DNA from: Flexivirga oryzae
GTDB taxonomy: Bacteria; Actinomycetota; Actinomycetes; Actinomycetales; Dermatophilaceae
DNA length: 64,000 bases
NCBI RefSeq assembly: GCF_014190805.1
Contig: NZ_JACHVQ010000003.1
Location: 124,001-188,000 of the forward strand
Reading direction: 5' to 3'
Below the pieces are notes generated by a model. The model ran no database searches. It was not told where the DNA came from and saw only the letters and a program-made list of their open reading frames with translations. A program made the position numbers and the translations under genes. Positions 43,910 to 52,910 of the stretch are shown here, one piece after another. The stretch's first letter is position 1. Each line of letters opens with the position of its first letter.

Positions 43910-45519
43910 CGGGCCGTCTCCGTCGCACGGCGGGTCTCCCAGGCGAGCCGCGCGCGCTCACGCAGCGACGTACGTTGGATCTTGACGCCGTTGGTGCCTC
44001 GGGTGATCGGGAACTCGTCGAGCACCTCCACCAGCCTCGGCACCTTGAACCGGGCGAGGTCTCGGCGGGCCGACGCCAGCACGGCGTCGACGTCGATCTC
44101 GGCGCCCGGTCGCGCGGTCAGGAAGGCTGCCGGCACGGTGTCCGTGCCCACGTCGACACCGACGACCTGGGCCCCGTCGACGCCGTCCTGCTCCTCGAGA
44201 TAGGCCTCGATCTCGCGTGGGCTCACCAGGAAGCCGGCCAGGCGCAGGGCATCGCCGGCCCGGGCGAGGTAGACGAAGTCTCGGTCGGCGACCAGCCTGC
44301 CCAGGTCCCCGGTGTGGAAGTAGCCGTCCTCGTCGAGATCCGGGATCCCGTCGATGCCATAGTAGCCACACGTGACGTTGGGACCCTTGATCTCGATCTC
44401 CCCGGGCTCGTCGAGCCCGCACAGACGCCCGTTCTCGTCACGCACGCGCACCTGGACGTCAAGATGACAGGGCACGCCTCCGCCCAGGCTGCGGCGCTCG
44501 ACGTCGGCGCCGGGCGCGGGGTAGGTCATCACGGCCAGCACCTCGCTGGAGCCGTAGGTCTGGAAGAACTTCTTGCCCGCGGCCTCGCCGGCCTCGGCCA
44601 ACGCGCGGGGGTCGAGGGCGGTGAAGGCGCCGAACCCGCACTCCCGCCACTCGGGCAACCTCGCGAGCGCCCCCGGCACGTCCAAGATCCGGCGAAGCAT
44701 CTCGTCGGCCAGGTTGGCGTGCGTGACGTGGTGCTCGCGCATCGTCGCCACCGTCGCGTCTGCGCTGAACTCCGGCAGCAGGACCACGGCCGCGCCGGCG
44801 GCCAGCCCGGCCAGCACCGTGTTGAAGCCGAACACGCCGCACATCGGCAGCGCCGCCAGGACCGTGGTGCCCGGGGCGCGGTAGCCGAAGGCGTCGGCGA
44901 CGGCCACCGAGTGCGCCACGATTCCGCCCTGCGTATGCATCACCAGCTTGGGCGCGCCTGTGGTGCCCGAGGAGTTGAATGCGCTGACCGGCAGCCCCGG
45001 CGCCGAGACGTCCGGCGCATCCGGCAGACCGGGGTCGAACAACGTCTCGTAGTCCGCGGTAGCCGCGTCGACAGGAGGCAGGGAGCCTCCCCCGACGCTG
45101 ATCAGCAGGCGTAGCGAGTCGGGCAGGACCGCGGCGGCCTCGGCCAGCATGCCAGCGAAGTCGATGCCCTTGAATCCGGGCTCGACGACGAGGGCCCGAG
45201 CACCCGACTCCCTCAGGACATGGAGCAGCTCTCGGGAGCGGTAGCGGGTGTTGACCCCGACCGCGACCGCACCCAGATGGGCCGCGGCGAAGACCAGCTC
45301 CGCCCACTGGGTCCGGTTCGGGAGCCAGACCGCGACGGCGTCGCCGCGCCCGATCCCCGCGTGGCCCAGCCCGGCCGCGAGGCGACGCGCACGATCGGCG
45401 AGTTCCGCGTACGTGGTGGGCATGCCGTCCTCGATCAGCGCGGTTCGCTCGCCTGCTCGCTCCACGGAGGCGGCCAGCATCGCGGTCAAACTTCGCGACT
45501 CGTCGCGTAGTGGTCTCAT
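43906..45519 (-). CDS. acyl-CoA synthetase (AMP-forming)
   Basis: 537 residues from the ATG at 45519, with GAGGAG four to five bases upstream. ANL enzyme: FNSSGTTGAPKLVMHTQ (phosphate loop), FQTYGSSE, GYFHTGDLG and the C-terminal lysine region RGTNGVKIQRTSL. It activates an acid to acyl-CoA via an acyl-AMP. As first gene of the island operon it would start catabolism of the imported acid. Length and order match medium-chain acyl/aryl ligases. Confidence 0.92.
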   Translation of the reverse strand: MRPLRDESRSLTAMLAASVERAGERTALIEDGMPTTYAELADRARRLAAGLGHAGIGRGDAVAVWLPNRTQWAELVFAAAHLGAVAVGVNTRYRSRELLHVLRESGARALVVEPGFKGIDFAGMLAEAAAVLPDSLRLLISVGGGSLPPVDAATADYETLFDPGLPDAPDVSAPGLPVSAFNSSGTTGAPKLVMHTQGGIVAHSVAVADAFGYRAPGTTVLAALPMCGVFGFNTVLAGLAAGAAVVLLPEFSADATVATMREHHVTHANLADEMLRRILDVPGALARLPEWRECGFGAFTALDPRALAEAGEAAGKKFFQTYGSSEVLAVMTYPAPGADVERRSLGGGVPCHLDVQVRVRDENGRLCGLDEPGEIEIKGPNVTCGYYGIDGIPDLDEDGYFHTGDLGRLVADRDFVYLARAGDALRLAGFLVSPREIEAYLEEQDGVDGAQVVGVDVGTDTVPAAFLTARPGAEIDVDAVLASARRDLARFKVPRLVEVLDEFPITRGTNGVKIQRTSLRERARLAWETRRATETAR

Positions 45520-45562
45520 CAGCTCCTCGATCCCTGACAGGTGTCCTCGGTCACAGACCATA

Positions 45563-45576
45563 GATCATGCATGATC
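45563..45576. promoter_or_regulatory. palindromic operator candidate for island GntR
   Basis: Perfect 14-bp palindrome GATCATGCATGATC in the 111-bp gap between the divergent ligase and GntR genes, with a second short inverted repeat (CGATT-AT-CAATCG... 45576-45588) beside it. Position and symmetry fit an FCD-type GntR site controlling both promoters. Confidence 0.55.
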
Positions 45577-45630
45577 GATTATCAATCGTCAGTTATGCTG
45601 GCTCGGTCATCACCGGCCCCTGGAGGACCC

Positions 45631-46335
45631 GTGCCCGTTACCTCGGCATCCGTCGCCCGTCGGAGCACCCTGCCCGACGACGTGGCCGACCACGTCCGAC
45701 AGTTGGTGTTGACGGGTCAGGTGCGGGAGGGGGAATTCATCCGCATCGACCGCATCTCGGAGTTGCTTAACATCAGCATCACGCCCGTCCGAGAGGGGCT
45801 GCTCACGCTCCAAGCCGAGGGATTCGTCGAGCTCATCCCGCGGCGCGGCTTCATGGTCCGTGCCTTCTCAGCACAAGATGTCGCGGACATGTACTGGGTC
45901 CAGGGACAGATCGAGGGGGAGCTCACGCGGCGCGCCGCAGATCACTTCGCCGCCTCCGGTGTCGACGAGCTCAGCGCGATCCAGGCCGAACTGGAGGAAG
46001 CGGGCGCCAAGAGAGACCACCAGCGCGTCGCCGAACTCAACTTCCAGTTTCATCACGCCATCGCCACCGTCGTCCCGAGCTCCCGGATGCGCTGGTTCCT
46101 CAAGACTGTGTCACACATGGCCCCGGGGCAGCTCTTCCCGCAGGTCACAGGATGGACCAATGCCGCCGTGAACGAGCACGGCGACATCATCGAAGCGCTG
46201 CGCGTCGGCGACGGCGAGGCCGCAGCGAGGGCCATGACGGCCCACGTCGTGCATGCAGGCGTCATCCTGGCCTCGCAGTTCGACCAATCAACTCCTGCCG
46301 CACCATCATCCGAGACGACGAGGCGTCCTCATTAG
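45631..46335 (+). CDS. GntR-family regulator of the island operon
   Basis: 234 residues from the GTG at 45631; GGAGG (45622-45626) is five bases away, which favours it over upstream in-frame codons. Winged helix at about 10-75 (RISELLNISITPVREGLL), FCD domain at about 85-215 with helix histidines (FQFHHAI, NEHGDI, MTAHVVHAG). It is divergent from the 13-gene CoA operon and is its probable repressor, released by an acid or acyl-CoA intermediate. Confidence 0.88.
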   Translation: MPVTSASVARRSTLPDDVADHVRQLVLTGQVREGEFIRIDRISELLNISITPVREGLLTLQAEGFVELIPRRGFMVRAFSAQDVADMYWVQGQIEGELTRRAADHFAASGVDELSAIQAELEEAGAKRDHQRVAELNFQFHHAIATVVPSSRMRWFLKTVSHMAPGQLFPQVTGWTNAAVNEHGDIIEALRVGDGEAAARAMTAHVVHAGVILASQFDQSTPAAPSSETTRRPH

Positions 46336-46753
46336 CGCAACGTACCTATCGTGACGCCGGCGCTTCCATCGCCGGCGGACGCCCTGCTGCGCCAACGCCG
46401 TTAGGCCCGCGCCTGACTTAAAGCCCCCACTGCCGCAGATGGCTTGACGGCCGAGCCAGTTTAACCAGGGCTGCGCGAACGCGGCTGGTCCGCACCTCGG
46501 CGGCATCTGCGTTACGTTCGCGCTGAGAGCAAGTCAGCCGAATCTAATGGCTTTCGCCGGGCTACTTTTGGCAGTCTCGGTTCTGGTGACGGGCGGCCGG
46601 TCAGCACTTATCGGATCAGCCCATTGAGGTCCTGCGGCAGACCGTGCGCCCGCTGGTCATGAGAAGTGTCGACGACTCTTGAAAACGAGGCCATAGCAAC
46701 GGGGTGGTTTCCAGCGACCATAGCAACGAGGACCACCACGAAGGAGTCCTCGC
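46336..46753. other. non-coding stretch between GntR gene and IS30
   Basis: 418 bp without a supported gene. It holds a perfect hairpin after the GntR stop (CGCCGGCG at 46355-46362 and 46370-46377) that may end its transcript. Before the transposase is a repeated CCATAGCAACG (two copies, about 36 bp apart, near 46690-46730) that is probably the left end region of the IS30 element. Confidence 0.5.
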
Positions 46754-47972
46754 ATGTCGTCTCGTCGCATTCCCAAGAGGCCAGGTCGTCGGCCGATGGC
46801 CGCGAAGCGGCGCCGGTTCCTTGAGCTCCTCGCGCAAGGCTCGAGCGTGGCCGCGGCCTATCGCGAAGTTGGTGTCAGCAGGTCGACGGCCAACGTCTGG
46901 AAGAACGGCACGGTCGTGCGGCGCAAGGATGGCACGGTCAAGGTCGTGCCACCGCTTGAACCACTCGTCTCGCGCACCATCTCACCTCGTCTCCTGTCTG
47001 AGCAGGAACGGATTCAGATCGCCGAGCTAGCCAGCCGCGGGCTGGGTCCGGCGGCCATCGCGAAGGAGCTGGGCAGGTCACCGTCGACGATCAGCCGCGA
47101 GCTACGACGCAACCTGCACACCTCGGGCCAGTACCGGCCCTTCCACGCCCACGCCCTGGCTGCTGCGCGCCGGCGCCGGAAACACCCGCTCAAGCTACGA
47201 ACCGACCGGCTCCTGCGAGCGTATGTCATCGAGCGGCTCAGGGAGCGGTGGAGTCCTCAGCAGATCAGCCGGGCACTGCGACGGGCACATCCCGACGACC
47301 CGAGCCGTCGCGTCGCCACCGAGACAATCTACCAGGCGATCTACCGCCTGGGATCGGAGATCGCGCGTAAGCCAGCTGCCTCGCCGCTGCGGACCGGGCG
47401 TGATCACCGGCGTGGGCAAGCACGACAGGTCCGCGCGCGACGCCGCTTCGCGCAGCCGATGCTCTCAGTCCACGAGCGCGGCTTCGACCCCGCCGACCGG
47501 TCCGTCGCCGGGCACTGGGAAGGAGACCTCATCGTCGGCCCGCACAACCGCTCCGCCATCGGCACGCTCGTCGAGCGGCAGACCCGCTACGTGAAGCTCC
47601 TGCATCTGAACGCGCACAACTCGATCGAGCTACACGCCGCCATCATGAAGGCGCTTCGCGAACTACCGCCGACGCTGCGGCGAACGCTGACCTGGGACCA
47701 GGGCACCGAGATGGCGAAACACCTCGACATCAGCGCCGACACAGGCACGAAGATCTACTTCTGCGATGCCGCCAGCCCCTGGCAGCGCGGCAGCAACGAG
47801 AACACCAACGAGCTCTTGCGCCAGTACTTCCCGAAGTCGACCGATCTCGCCGTCCACACCGCTCGGGACCTGGCTCGTGTGGAGGCCGAGCTGAACAGGC
47901 TGCCCCCGCATCGACCTCGACGACCGGGCCCCTCAGGACCTCTTCACGGCCTTGCTAGACCGTATGGAGTGA
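46754..47972 (+). pseudogene. IS30-family transposase, frameshifted near the 3' end
   Basis: GGAG lies eight bases before the ATG. About 385 residues of intact IS30 transposase: helix-turn-helix (LGRSPSTISRELRRN), then the DDE core GHWEGDLIVGPHN, LTWDQGTEMAKH and SPWQRGSNENTNELLRQYFP. In a run of five Cs (47903-47907) the frame slips by one base; reading past one C gives the normal ending RIDLDDRAPQDLFTALL and a stop at 47970-47972. No clear right terminal repeat follows, so the element is probably dead. Confidence 0.82.
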
Positions 47973-48080
47973 CCCGCTCGTTGGTGAGGGGGTTGCGGGC
48001 CGGGGCCTCACTCACAAGATTCGTGGGTTACCGAGTAGGGGCTGCCTGCTCGGCCTATCCGACAATTGTGGGAGGCCCCG

Positions 48081-49163
48081 GTGTTTACCGAGCGTACGAG
48101 TGTAGGGCTGGATGTGCACGCCCGATCTGTGGCGGCGGCTGCGATCGATGGCGTCACGGGTGAGGTGTTCAAGACGCGGCTGGTGCCGTCGAGTGAGCAG
48201 ATTCTGGGCTGGGTGCGGGACTTGCCGGGCCCGGTGGCGGTGGCGTATGAGGCGGGTCCGACCGGTTTCGGGCTGGCGCGTTCGCTGACCGGTGCGAGCA
48301 TCCGGTGCGAGGTCGTCGCGCCTTCCAAGCTGCAACGCCCTGCCGGTGACCGGGTCAAGACCGACGCGCGGGACGCGTTGCACTTGGCGAAGTTGCTGCG
48401 CCTGGACGAGTACACCCCGGTGCGGGTGCCGTCGGTGGCTCAGGAGGCCGCGCGGGATCTGGTGCGTGCCCGCGAAGCGGCCCGTTCGGATCTGATGCGT
48501 GCCCGGCACCGGTGCTCGAAACTGTTGCTGCGTCACGGGATTGTGTATTACGGCGGGAAGGCGTGGACGCACAAGCACGACGACTGGTTACTGTCCCAGC
48601 GGTTCGACCAGCCCGGCACACAGGCCGCGTTCGAGGATGCCTACGAGCAGGTCGTGCTGGTCACCGGTCGCCGCGACCGGCTGGACGCGATCATCACGGC
48701 GATGGCCGCCGACAGCGAGTTCACGACGATGACCCGCCGGCTGGGGTGCCTGCGCGGCATCGGCACCCTGACCGGGTTCGCCCTCGCCGTGGAGATCAAC
48801 GACTGGGACCGGTTCACCGGAGCCAGTATCGGCGCCTACCTCGGACTGGTGCCTTCGGAGCACTCCTCCGGTGCCACCCGCGCCCAAGGCGCGATCACCA
48901 AGACCGGCAACACGCACGTGCGCCGGTTACTGGTCGAGGCGGCCTGGCACCACCGCAAGCCATACCGGCCCACCGCGATCCTGCGCCGCCGCTGGGAGCA
49001 AGCCCCGCCACCAGTGGTCGCCCGGGCACAGGCCGGCAACCGGCGCCTGCACCAGCGGTGGGCACACTATGCCGAGCGCAAGAAGCGGCCAGTGGTCGCC
49101 AACGTCGCCGTCGCCCGGGAACTGGCCGGCTGGTGCTGGTCGCTGGCCACCATGGCCGAATAG
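48081..49163 (+). CDS. IS110-family transposase
   Basis: 360 residues from a GTG with GGGAGG five bases upstream. N-terminal RuvC-like DEDD domain (SVGLDVHARSVAAAAID, VAYEAGPTGFG, KTDARDALHLAKLL) and C-terminal transposase_20 domain (LRGIGTLTGFALAVEI, LGLVPSEHSSG, GNTHVRRLLVEAAWH) with the serine implicated in strand transfer. IS110 elements use an element-encoded bridge RNA and have no terminal inverted repeats, so I cannot set the exact ends; they lie between about 47973 and 49375. Confidence 0.9.
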   Translation: MFTERTSVGLDVHARSVAAAAIDGVTGEVFKTRLVPSSEQILGWVRDLPGPVAVAYEAGPTGFGLARSLTGASIRCEVVAPSKLQRPAGDRVKTDARDALHLAKLLRLDEYTPVRVPSVAQEAARDLVRAREAARSDLMRARHRCSKLLLRHGIVYYGGKAWTHKHDDWLLSQRFDQPGTQAAFEDAYEQVVLVTGRRDRLDAIITAMAADSEFTTMTRRLGCLRGIGTLTGFALAVEINDWDRFTGASIGAYLGLVPSEHSSGATRAQGAITKTGNTHVRRLLVEAAWHHRKPYRPTAILRRRWEQAPPPVVARAQAGNRRLHQRWAHYAERKKRPVVANVAVARELAGWCWSLATMAE

Positions 49164-49380
49164 AGCCCTCGAGCCCCCTTTGAGCTGGCCGTGGGGGCCA
49201 GCGCCACGACATGGGCTTGCAGCGTGTGGAACGACCCGCTTCGAGGCTATGAACAGCCAAGAGTGTCAACGACATTCACTGGTTACGTTCGATCTCTAGA
49301 CAGCGGCTCCCGTTCCCGCCGAACACACGGTCCTGCGGTAACCAACCCGCGCATATCAGCCTGGACCACGCGTCGCTAAG
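49164..49380. other. non-coding 3' flank of IS110 with hairpin
   Basis: 217 bp with no gene. A perfect hairpin (GCTGGCC 49184-49190, GGCCAGC 49196-49202) lies just after the transposase. If the element is of the IS1111 type, its guide RNA would be encoded here. The last five bases (CTAAG) are the target duplication of the IS1380 element. Confidence 0.4.
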
Positions 49381-51062
49381 CCTGGATCCACCGATGAGCC
49401 TGCGGTGTCGACGTGCTCGGTGTGAGTGGTGGGATCAGCGGTCGCGGACAGGCTGACGCGCCGGCCTCGCTGCCGGGGTTGTTCCACTGTGTCCTTGGTT
49501 GCGCAGTGACGGGCTGCTGGGTGGTCAGGCCACGGGCACGGCGGGTGGGTCGCTGACGCGGTCGAACATCGCCGCCCACGCGGTTTCCCATGGCCAGTCC
49601 CGTGGCAGGTGCACGGTGATCCGGCGCGCTGAGGTCGCGACTCGTGCGGGCACGGTGATCAGCTTGTGCCGGATCGTGGCGGTGGTCGCCGTGGCCAAGT
49701 CAGTGCCGGACAGGGCCGTGGCGGCACGGGTGAGGTTGAACGCCATTACGGCCAGCACCAGCCAGGCAGCGTTCGCGTTGAACCGTCCGGAGGGTAGGTG
49801 GGCGAGGGCTGAGTTCTTCAGGTCCGCGTGGACTTGTTCGATGATCGCGTGATGTCGGTGGGTCTTGTCCGCGGCCACGGTGTCCAGCACGGCCTTATCG
49901 GAGGTGGTGAAAAACGCGTGGAAGCGCCACACGTCGAACAGGGTGTCCTGCCCGGCTGCCTTGTTCCTGTCGGCGTTGAAGTCCGGGATTCGGCGCACCA
50001 CCAACCGGCCGGGGACCCGGTCAGCTTTCTTCGCTGAGGCGAACGCGGTGAAGTCGATTTCGGTGACCTCGGCCCGCGAGATCCACGTCTTGGTTTCTTC
50101 GTCGAAGATGGCGTCGGTGTACTCGATCGGGGTCCATCCGTCATCACCGATCGCCGAGATCGCTTTCTTCACCGCGGTGTTCATCCTAACCGTGACCGAC
50201 ACCGCGGCACCCCCTTTGAGAGCGCCGTGGACTGCCCCGCGGGTATAGAAGGCCGAATCCGCCCGAACCAGCACCGGCCGGTCTTCACCCAGCACGCGGC
50301 GGGTGGTTTTCACCGCGTCGGCGACCAGTCGTTTCGCGCCGCGTGGTGACCCGCACGCCCCCTTGCGCAGCCGTTGGGCCACGATCACCGGCGCGCGGCC
50401 GGCCGTGGTGACCGTGGCCAGGAGCGCGTTCAAGCCGCGGACCCCGGAGTAGCCGAACCCGGCACCCTGCTTGGCGTGCCCGTGGACCTCGATGATCGTG
50501 TCATCGACATCGAGCAACATGTAGCCGCCGTCGGAACCTGGCCCGGTTTCAGCGGTGCCGGCCCGATCGGCAAGGCCGATCAAGAACCGCGAGGCGACCG
50601 CGTCCAGTTGGCGGACGTGACCGAAGGTGAACGCTCGTAGGAACGATCCCAGCGTCGAGGGGGCGTACGCCCGAGTGAAGACCCGGCCCATCCCGCCGTG
50701 CCGCAGCAGGCCCATGTCATCAATACTGTCCGCGCCGGCAACCATCCCGGCGACCAGCGACGCCACTTTCAAACCAGCGTTCGCGCCCTTGTCCGTCGGT
50801 ACCGACAACCGCTCATCGGTCAGTTCCCGCAGCCCCGCGGACTCGGCCAGCGCCAGCACCGGGACCAGTCCGCCAGCCGACACGAGATTCGGATCATCGA
50901 ACGCTACTGAGGTTCGCCCAAGAGTGTGAGAGAGTCGCACCTACGAGATGCCCTTCGTGTCGCGGTCGAATTGTTGCCTCAAGAACTCCAATTCTCCCGC
51001 CACGCAAGGGCATTCTCACTTCACGACGCGCTCAACCAACCGATCCCATCGGTGGATCGAGG
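49381..51062. mobile_element. IS1380-family insertion sequence, intact
   Basis: 1682 bp. Terminal inverted repeats start CCTGGATCCACCGATG on the left and CCTCGATCCACCGATG (complement) on the right, 15 of 16 matching. A 5-bp duplication CTAAG flanks both ends (49376-49380 and 51063-51067), showing a recent clean insertion. Contains one full transposase gene. Confidence 0.88.
49525..50940 (-). CDS. IS1380-family transposase
   Basis: 471 residues from a GTG at 50940, full length and uninterrupted. DDE core of the IS1380 (DUF1224-like) group: MLLDVDDTIIEVHG, VRADSAFYTRG and the C-terminal region with HHAIIEQVHADLKNSALAHLP and FNANAAWLVLAVMAFNL. It fills most of the element between its inverted repeats, so the copy may still be active. 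Confidence 0.92.
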   Translation of the reverse strand: MRLSHTLGRTSVAFDDPNLVSAGGLVPVLALAESAGLRELTDERLSVPTDKGANAGLKVASLVAGMVAGADSIDDMGLLRHGGMGRVFTRAYAPSTLGSFLRAFTFGHVRQLDAVASRFLIGLADRAGTAETGPGSDGGYMLLDVDDTIIEVHGHAKQGAGFGYSGVRGLNALLATVTTAGRAPVIVAQRLRKGACGSPRGAKRLVADAVKTTRRVLGEDRPVLVRADSAFYTRGAVHGALKGGAAVSVTVRMNTAVKKAISAIGDDGWTPIEYTDAIFDEETKTWISRAEVTEIDFTAFASAKKADRVPGRLVVRRIPDFNADRNKAAGQDTLFDVWRFHAFFTTSDKAVLDTVAADKTHRHHAIIEQVHADLKNSALAHLPSGRFNANAAWLVLAVMAFNLTRAATALSGTDLATATTATIRHKLITVPARVATSARRITVHLPRDWPWETAWAAMFDRVSDPPAVPVA

Positions 51063-51242
51063 CTAAGACACCGCTGACCAGACCGGCCGGCGCCGGCCCC
51101 CACGCGCCACAGAACGAAACATTCCTCCCAACAGTGCATCTCACTATTCGGGAGAAATACCCCTTGCCCTCTTGACAAAGATGTACTCCATATCAGCCTC
51201 GCCTAATCATCCCTCGTTGCGATGACCGCTGGAATGCAAGCA

Positions 51243-52507
51243 GGGACTATCTCAAATTTGGTGTTTCTGGTCCGTGACACGCCCCATGGTTGGGGCGTTG
51301 TTGAAGGACCTGACCAAGATGGTGCTGGAGATCTCACTGGAAGAGGAGATGACCGAGCACCTGGGCCACAGCAAGCACGAGATGCTGGCGGCCGACGACG
51401 GTGGCGGCACCCCTGGCTCTGGCGGTCAGGACGTAGTACCCGCGGGCCGGTCTCGTAATGTTCGCAACGGGACTCGAACCAAGACCGTGCTGACCGACAA
51501 TGTCGGCAAGGTCGAGATCCAGGTGCCGAGGGACCGGGCGGGCACGTTCGAGCCGGTCATCGTGCCCAAGCACCACCGCAAGCTCGGCAGTGTGGAGCAG
51601 GTGGTGTTGTCGCTGACCGCGAAGGGCCTGACGACCGGGGAGATCAGCGCGCACCTGGAGGAGATCTACGGGGCGTCGGTGTCCAAGGACACCATCTCCC
51701 GGATCACCGACCGGATCAGTGAGGAGATGAACGAGTGGCTCTGCCGGCCCCTGGAGGCTGTGTACGCGGCGATCTTCATTGATGCGATCGTGGTGAAGGT
51801 GAGGGACGGTCAGGTCGCCAACAGGCCGTTCTACGCCGCGATCGGGGTCACCGTGGACGGGTGCAAGGACGTGCTCGGGCTGTGGGCCGGCACTCCCGGG
51901 GATGGCGAGGGTGCGAAGTACTGGTTGGCGGTGCTGACCGAGCTGAAGAACCGCGGGATCACCGACACGATGTTCGTGGTGTGTGACGGCCTGAAGGGGC
52001 TGCCGGAGGTGGTGGCCACGACGTGGCCGGACGCGACCGTGCAAACGTGCGTGATTCATCTGCTACGTAACAGTTTCCGGCTCACCAGTCGCAAGTACTG
52101 GGACCAGATCGCCCGGGAGTTGAAGCTGGTCTACACCGCCCCGACGGCTCAGGCTGCTCGGGCGGAGTTCGAGAAGTTCACCAACGCCTGGGAGGAGTTC
52201 ACCCCGTTCCTGGCCTACGACGTCGAGATAAGGCGAATCCTGTTCTCCACGAACGCGATCGAATCACTGAACGCCCGGTATCGTAGGGCAGTCCGTGCAC
52301 GCGGGCACTTCCCGAACGAGCAAGCCGCCCTCAAATGCCTCTACCTGGTCACCCGGTCACTGGACCCGACCGGGCGCGGGCAGGCACGATGGACCATGCG
52401 ATGGAAGCCAGCACTGAACGTGTTCGCGACCGTCTTCGAGGGCCGCTGGCCCACCGCAGAAAAGTACTAACAACCAGGACCAGAAACACCGAAATTCGGA
52501 CAGTCCC
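51243..52507. mobile_element. IS256-family insertion sequence
   Basis: 1265 bp between imperfect inverted repeats of about 31 bp: the left end GGGACTATCTCAAATTTGG and the right end (complement) GGGACTGTCCGAATTTCGG share the following GTGTTTCTGGTCC. The 8 bases on each side (51235-51242 and 52508-52515) do not match, so no target duplication is left. The right end lies inside the integrase gene, and the missing part of that gene is not found on the left. Confidence 0.85.
51274..52470 (+). CDS. IS256-family transposase
   Basis: 398 residues from the GTG at 51274. DDE residues in context: FIDAIVVKVRDG, MFVVCDGLKGLPE and LFSTNAIESLNARYRRA, plus the family CVIHLLRNS motif. The start LLKDLTKMVLEISLEEEMTEHLG lacks about 30-40 residues that many relatives have before it, so it is either a short variant or slightly clipped. 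The remaining frame is intact. Confidence 0.9.
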   Translation: MTRPMVGALLKDLTKMVLEISLEEEMTEHLGHSKHEMLAADDGGGTPGSGGQDVVPAGRSRNVRNGTRTKTVLTDNVGKVEIQVPRDRAGTFEPVIVPKHHRKLGSVEQVVLSLTAKGLTTGEISAHLEEIYGASVSKDTISRITDRISEEMNEWLCRPLEAVYAAIFIDAIVVKVRDGQVANRPFYAAIGVTVDGCKDVLGLWAGTPGDGEGAKYWLAVLTELKNRGITDTMFVVCDGLKGLPEVVATTWPDATVQTCVIHLLRNSFRLTSRKYWDQIARELKLVYTAPTAQAARAEFEKFTNAWEEFTPFLAYDVEIRRILFSTNAIESLNARYRRAVRARGHFPNEQAALKCLYLVTRSLDPTGRGQARWTMRWKPALNVFATVFEGRWPTAEKY

Positions 52508-52819
52508 CTGACCAGGCGAGAGGTCGACGATCTGGCGGACGTATTCCTCACCGATGTCGACGAACCGCGGCGGCGCTGTCATCGGGTCCGCGCCCTTGGG
52601 TCGGACGAACCCCTCGCCCTTGACCCAGCCATCGGGCCATTGCTGACCGGCGGCCTCGACCATCTTCTTGAAGCCGTCCGCCCGCGCCAGGTTCTGCGCG
52701 TCCGAGCCGGCGCCGAACGTCTCGATCTGCTTTGCGCCGTCCCGGGCGCCACCGAGCCGCCACAGCACCCTCGCAGAGACGCCACCGTCGCCGCGTTTGC
52801 GCTTCTCTATCCACGCCAT
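52508..52819 (-). pseudogene. tyrosine recombinase (integrase), N-terminal remnant
   Basis: The first 104 codons from an ATG 92 bp inside the attachment site. The sequence MAWIEKRKR, then VLWRLGG and KQIETFGAG, looks like the arm-binding domain at the start of actinophage and island integrases; FVDIGEEYVRQIVDLSPGQ begins the core-binding domain. The frame is cut by the right end of the IS256 element, and the catalytic domain is gone. Its place beside tRNA-Leu identifies it as the integrase of this island. Confidence 0.72.
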
Positions 52820-52881
52820 AACCAGGACCTCCGAGAGTCACTGGTGCCCACCTGGGGCAATCACGCTACGCCCGAAATGGA

Positions 52882-52909
52882 AGAAACCCCAGGTCACCCT
52901 GGGGTTTCT
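52882..52909 (-). terminator. hairpin next to tRNA-Leu
   Basis: Perfect 12-bp stem (AGAAACCCCAGG 52882-52893 with its complement 52898-52909), loop of four. On the minus strand it is followed by TTCC, so it would serve as the terminator of the tRNA in its present, island-joined state. Confidence 0.65.
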
Positions 52910-52910
52910 C

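Noticed and set aside
47973..48163. Continuation of the IS30 transposase frame to 48163 as a real C-terminus
   Set aside because: The family ending (RIDLDDRAPQDLFTALL) lies in the other frame after the C5 run, and the extended frame runs into the IS110 gene.
49525..50940. IS1380 transposase as island integrase or cargo regulator
   Set aside because: Motifs, inverted repeats and target duplication are those of a plain insertion sequence.
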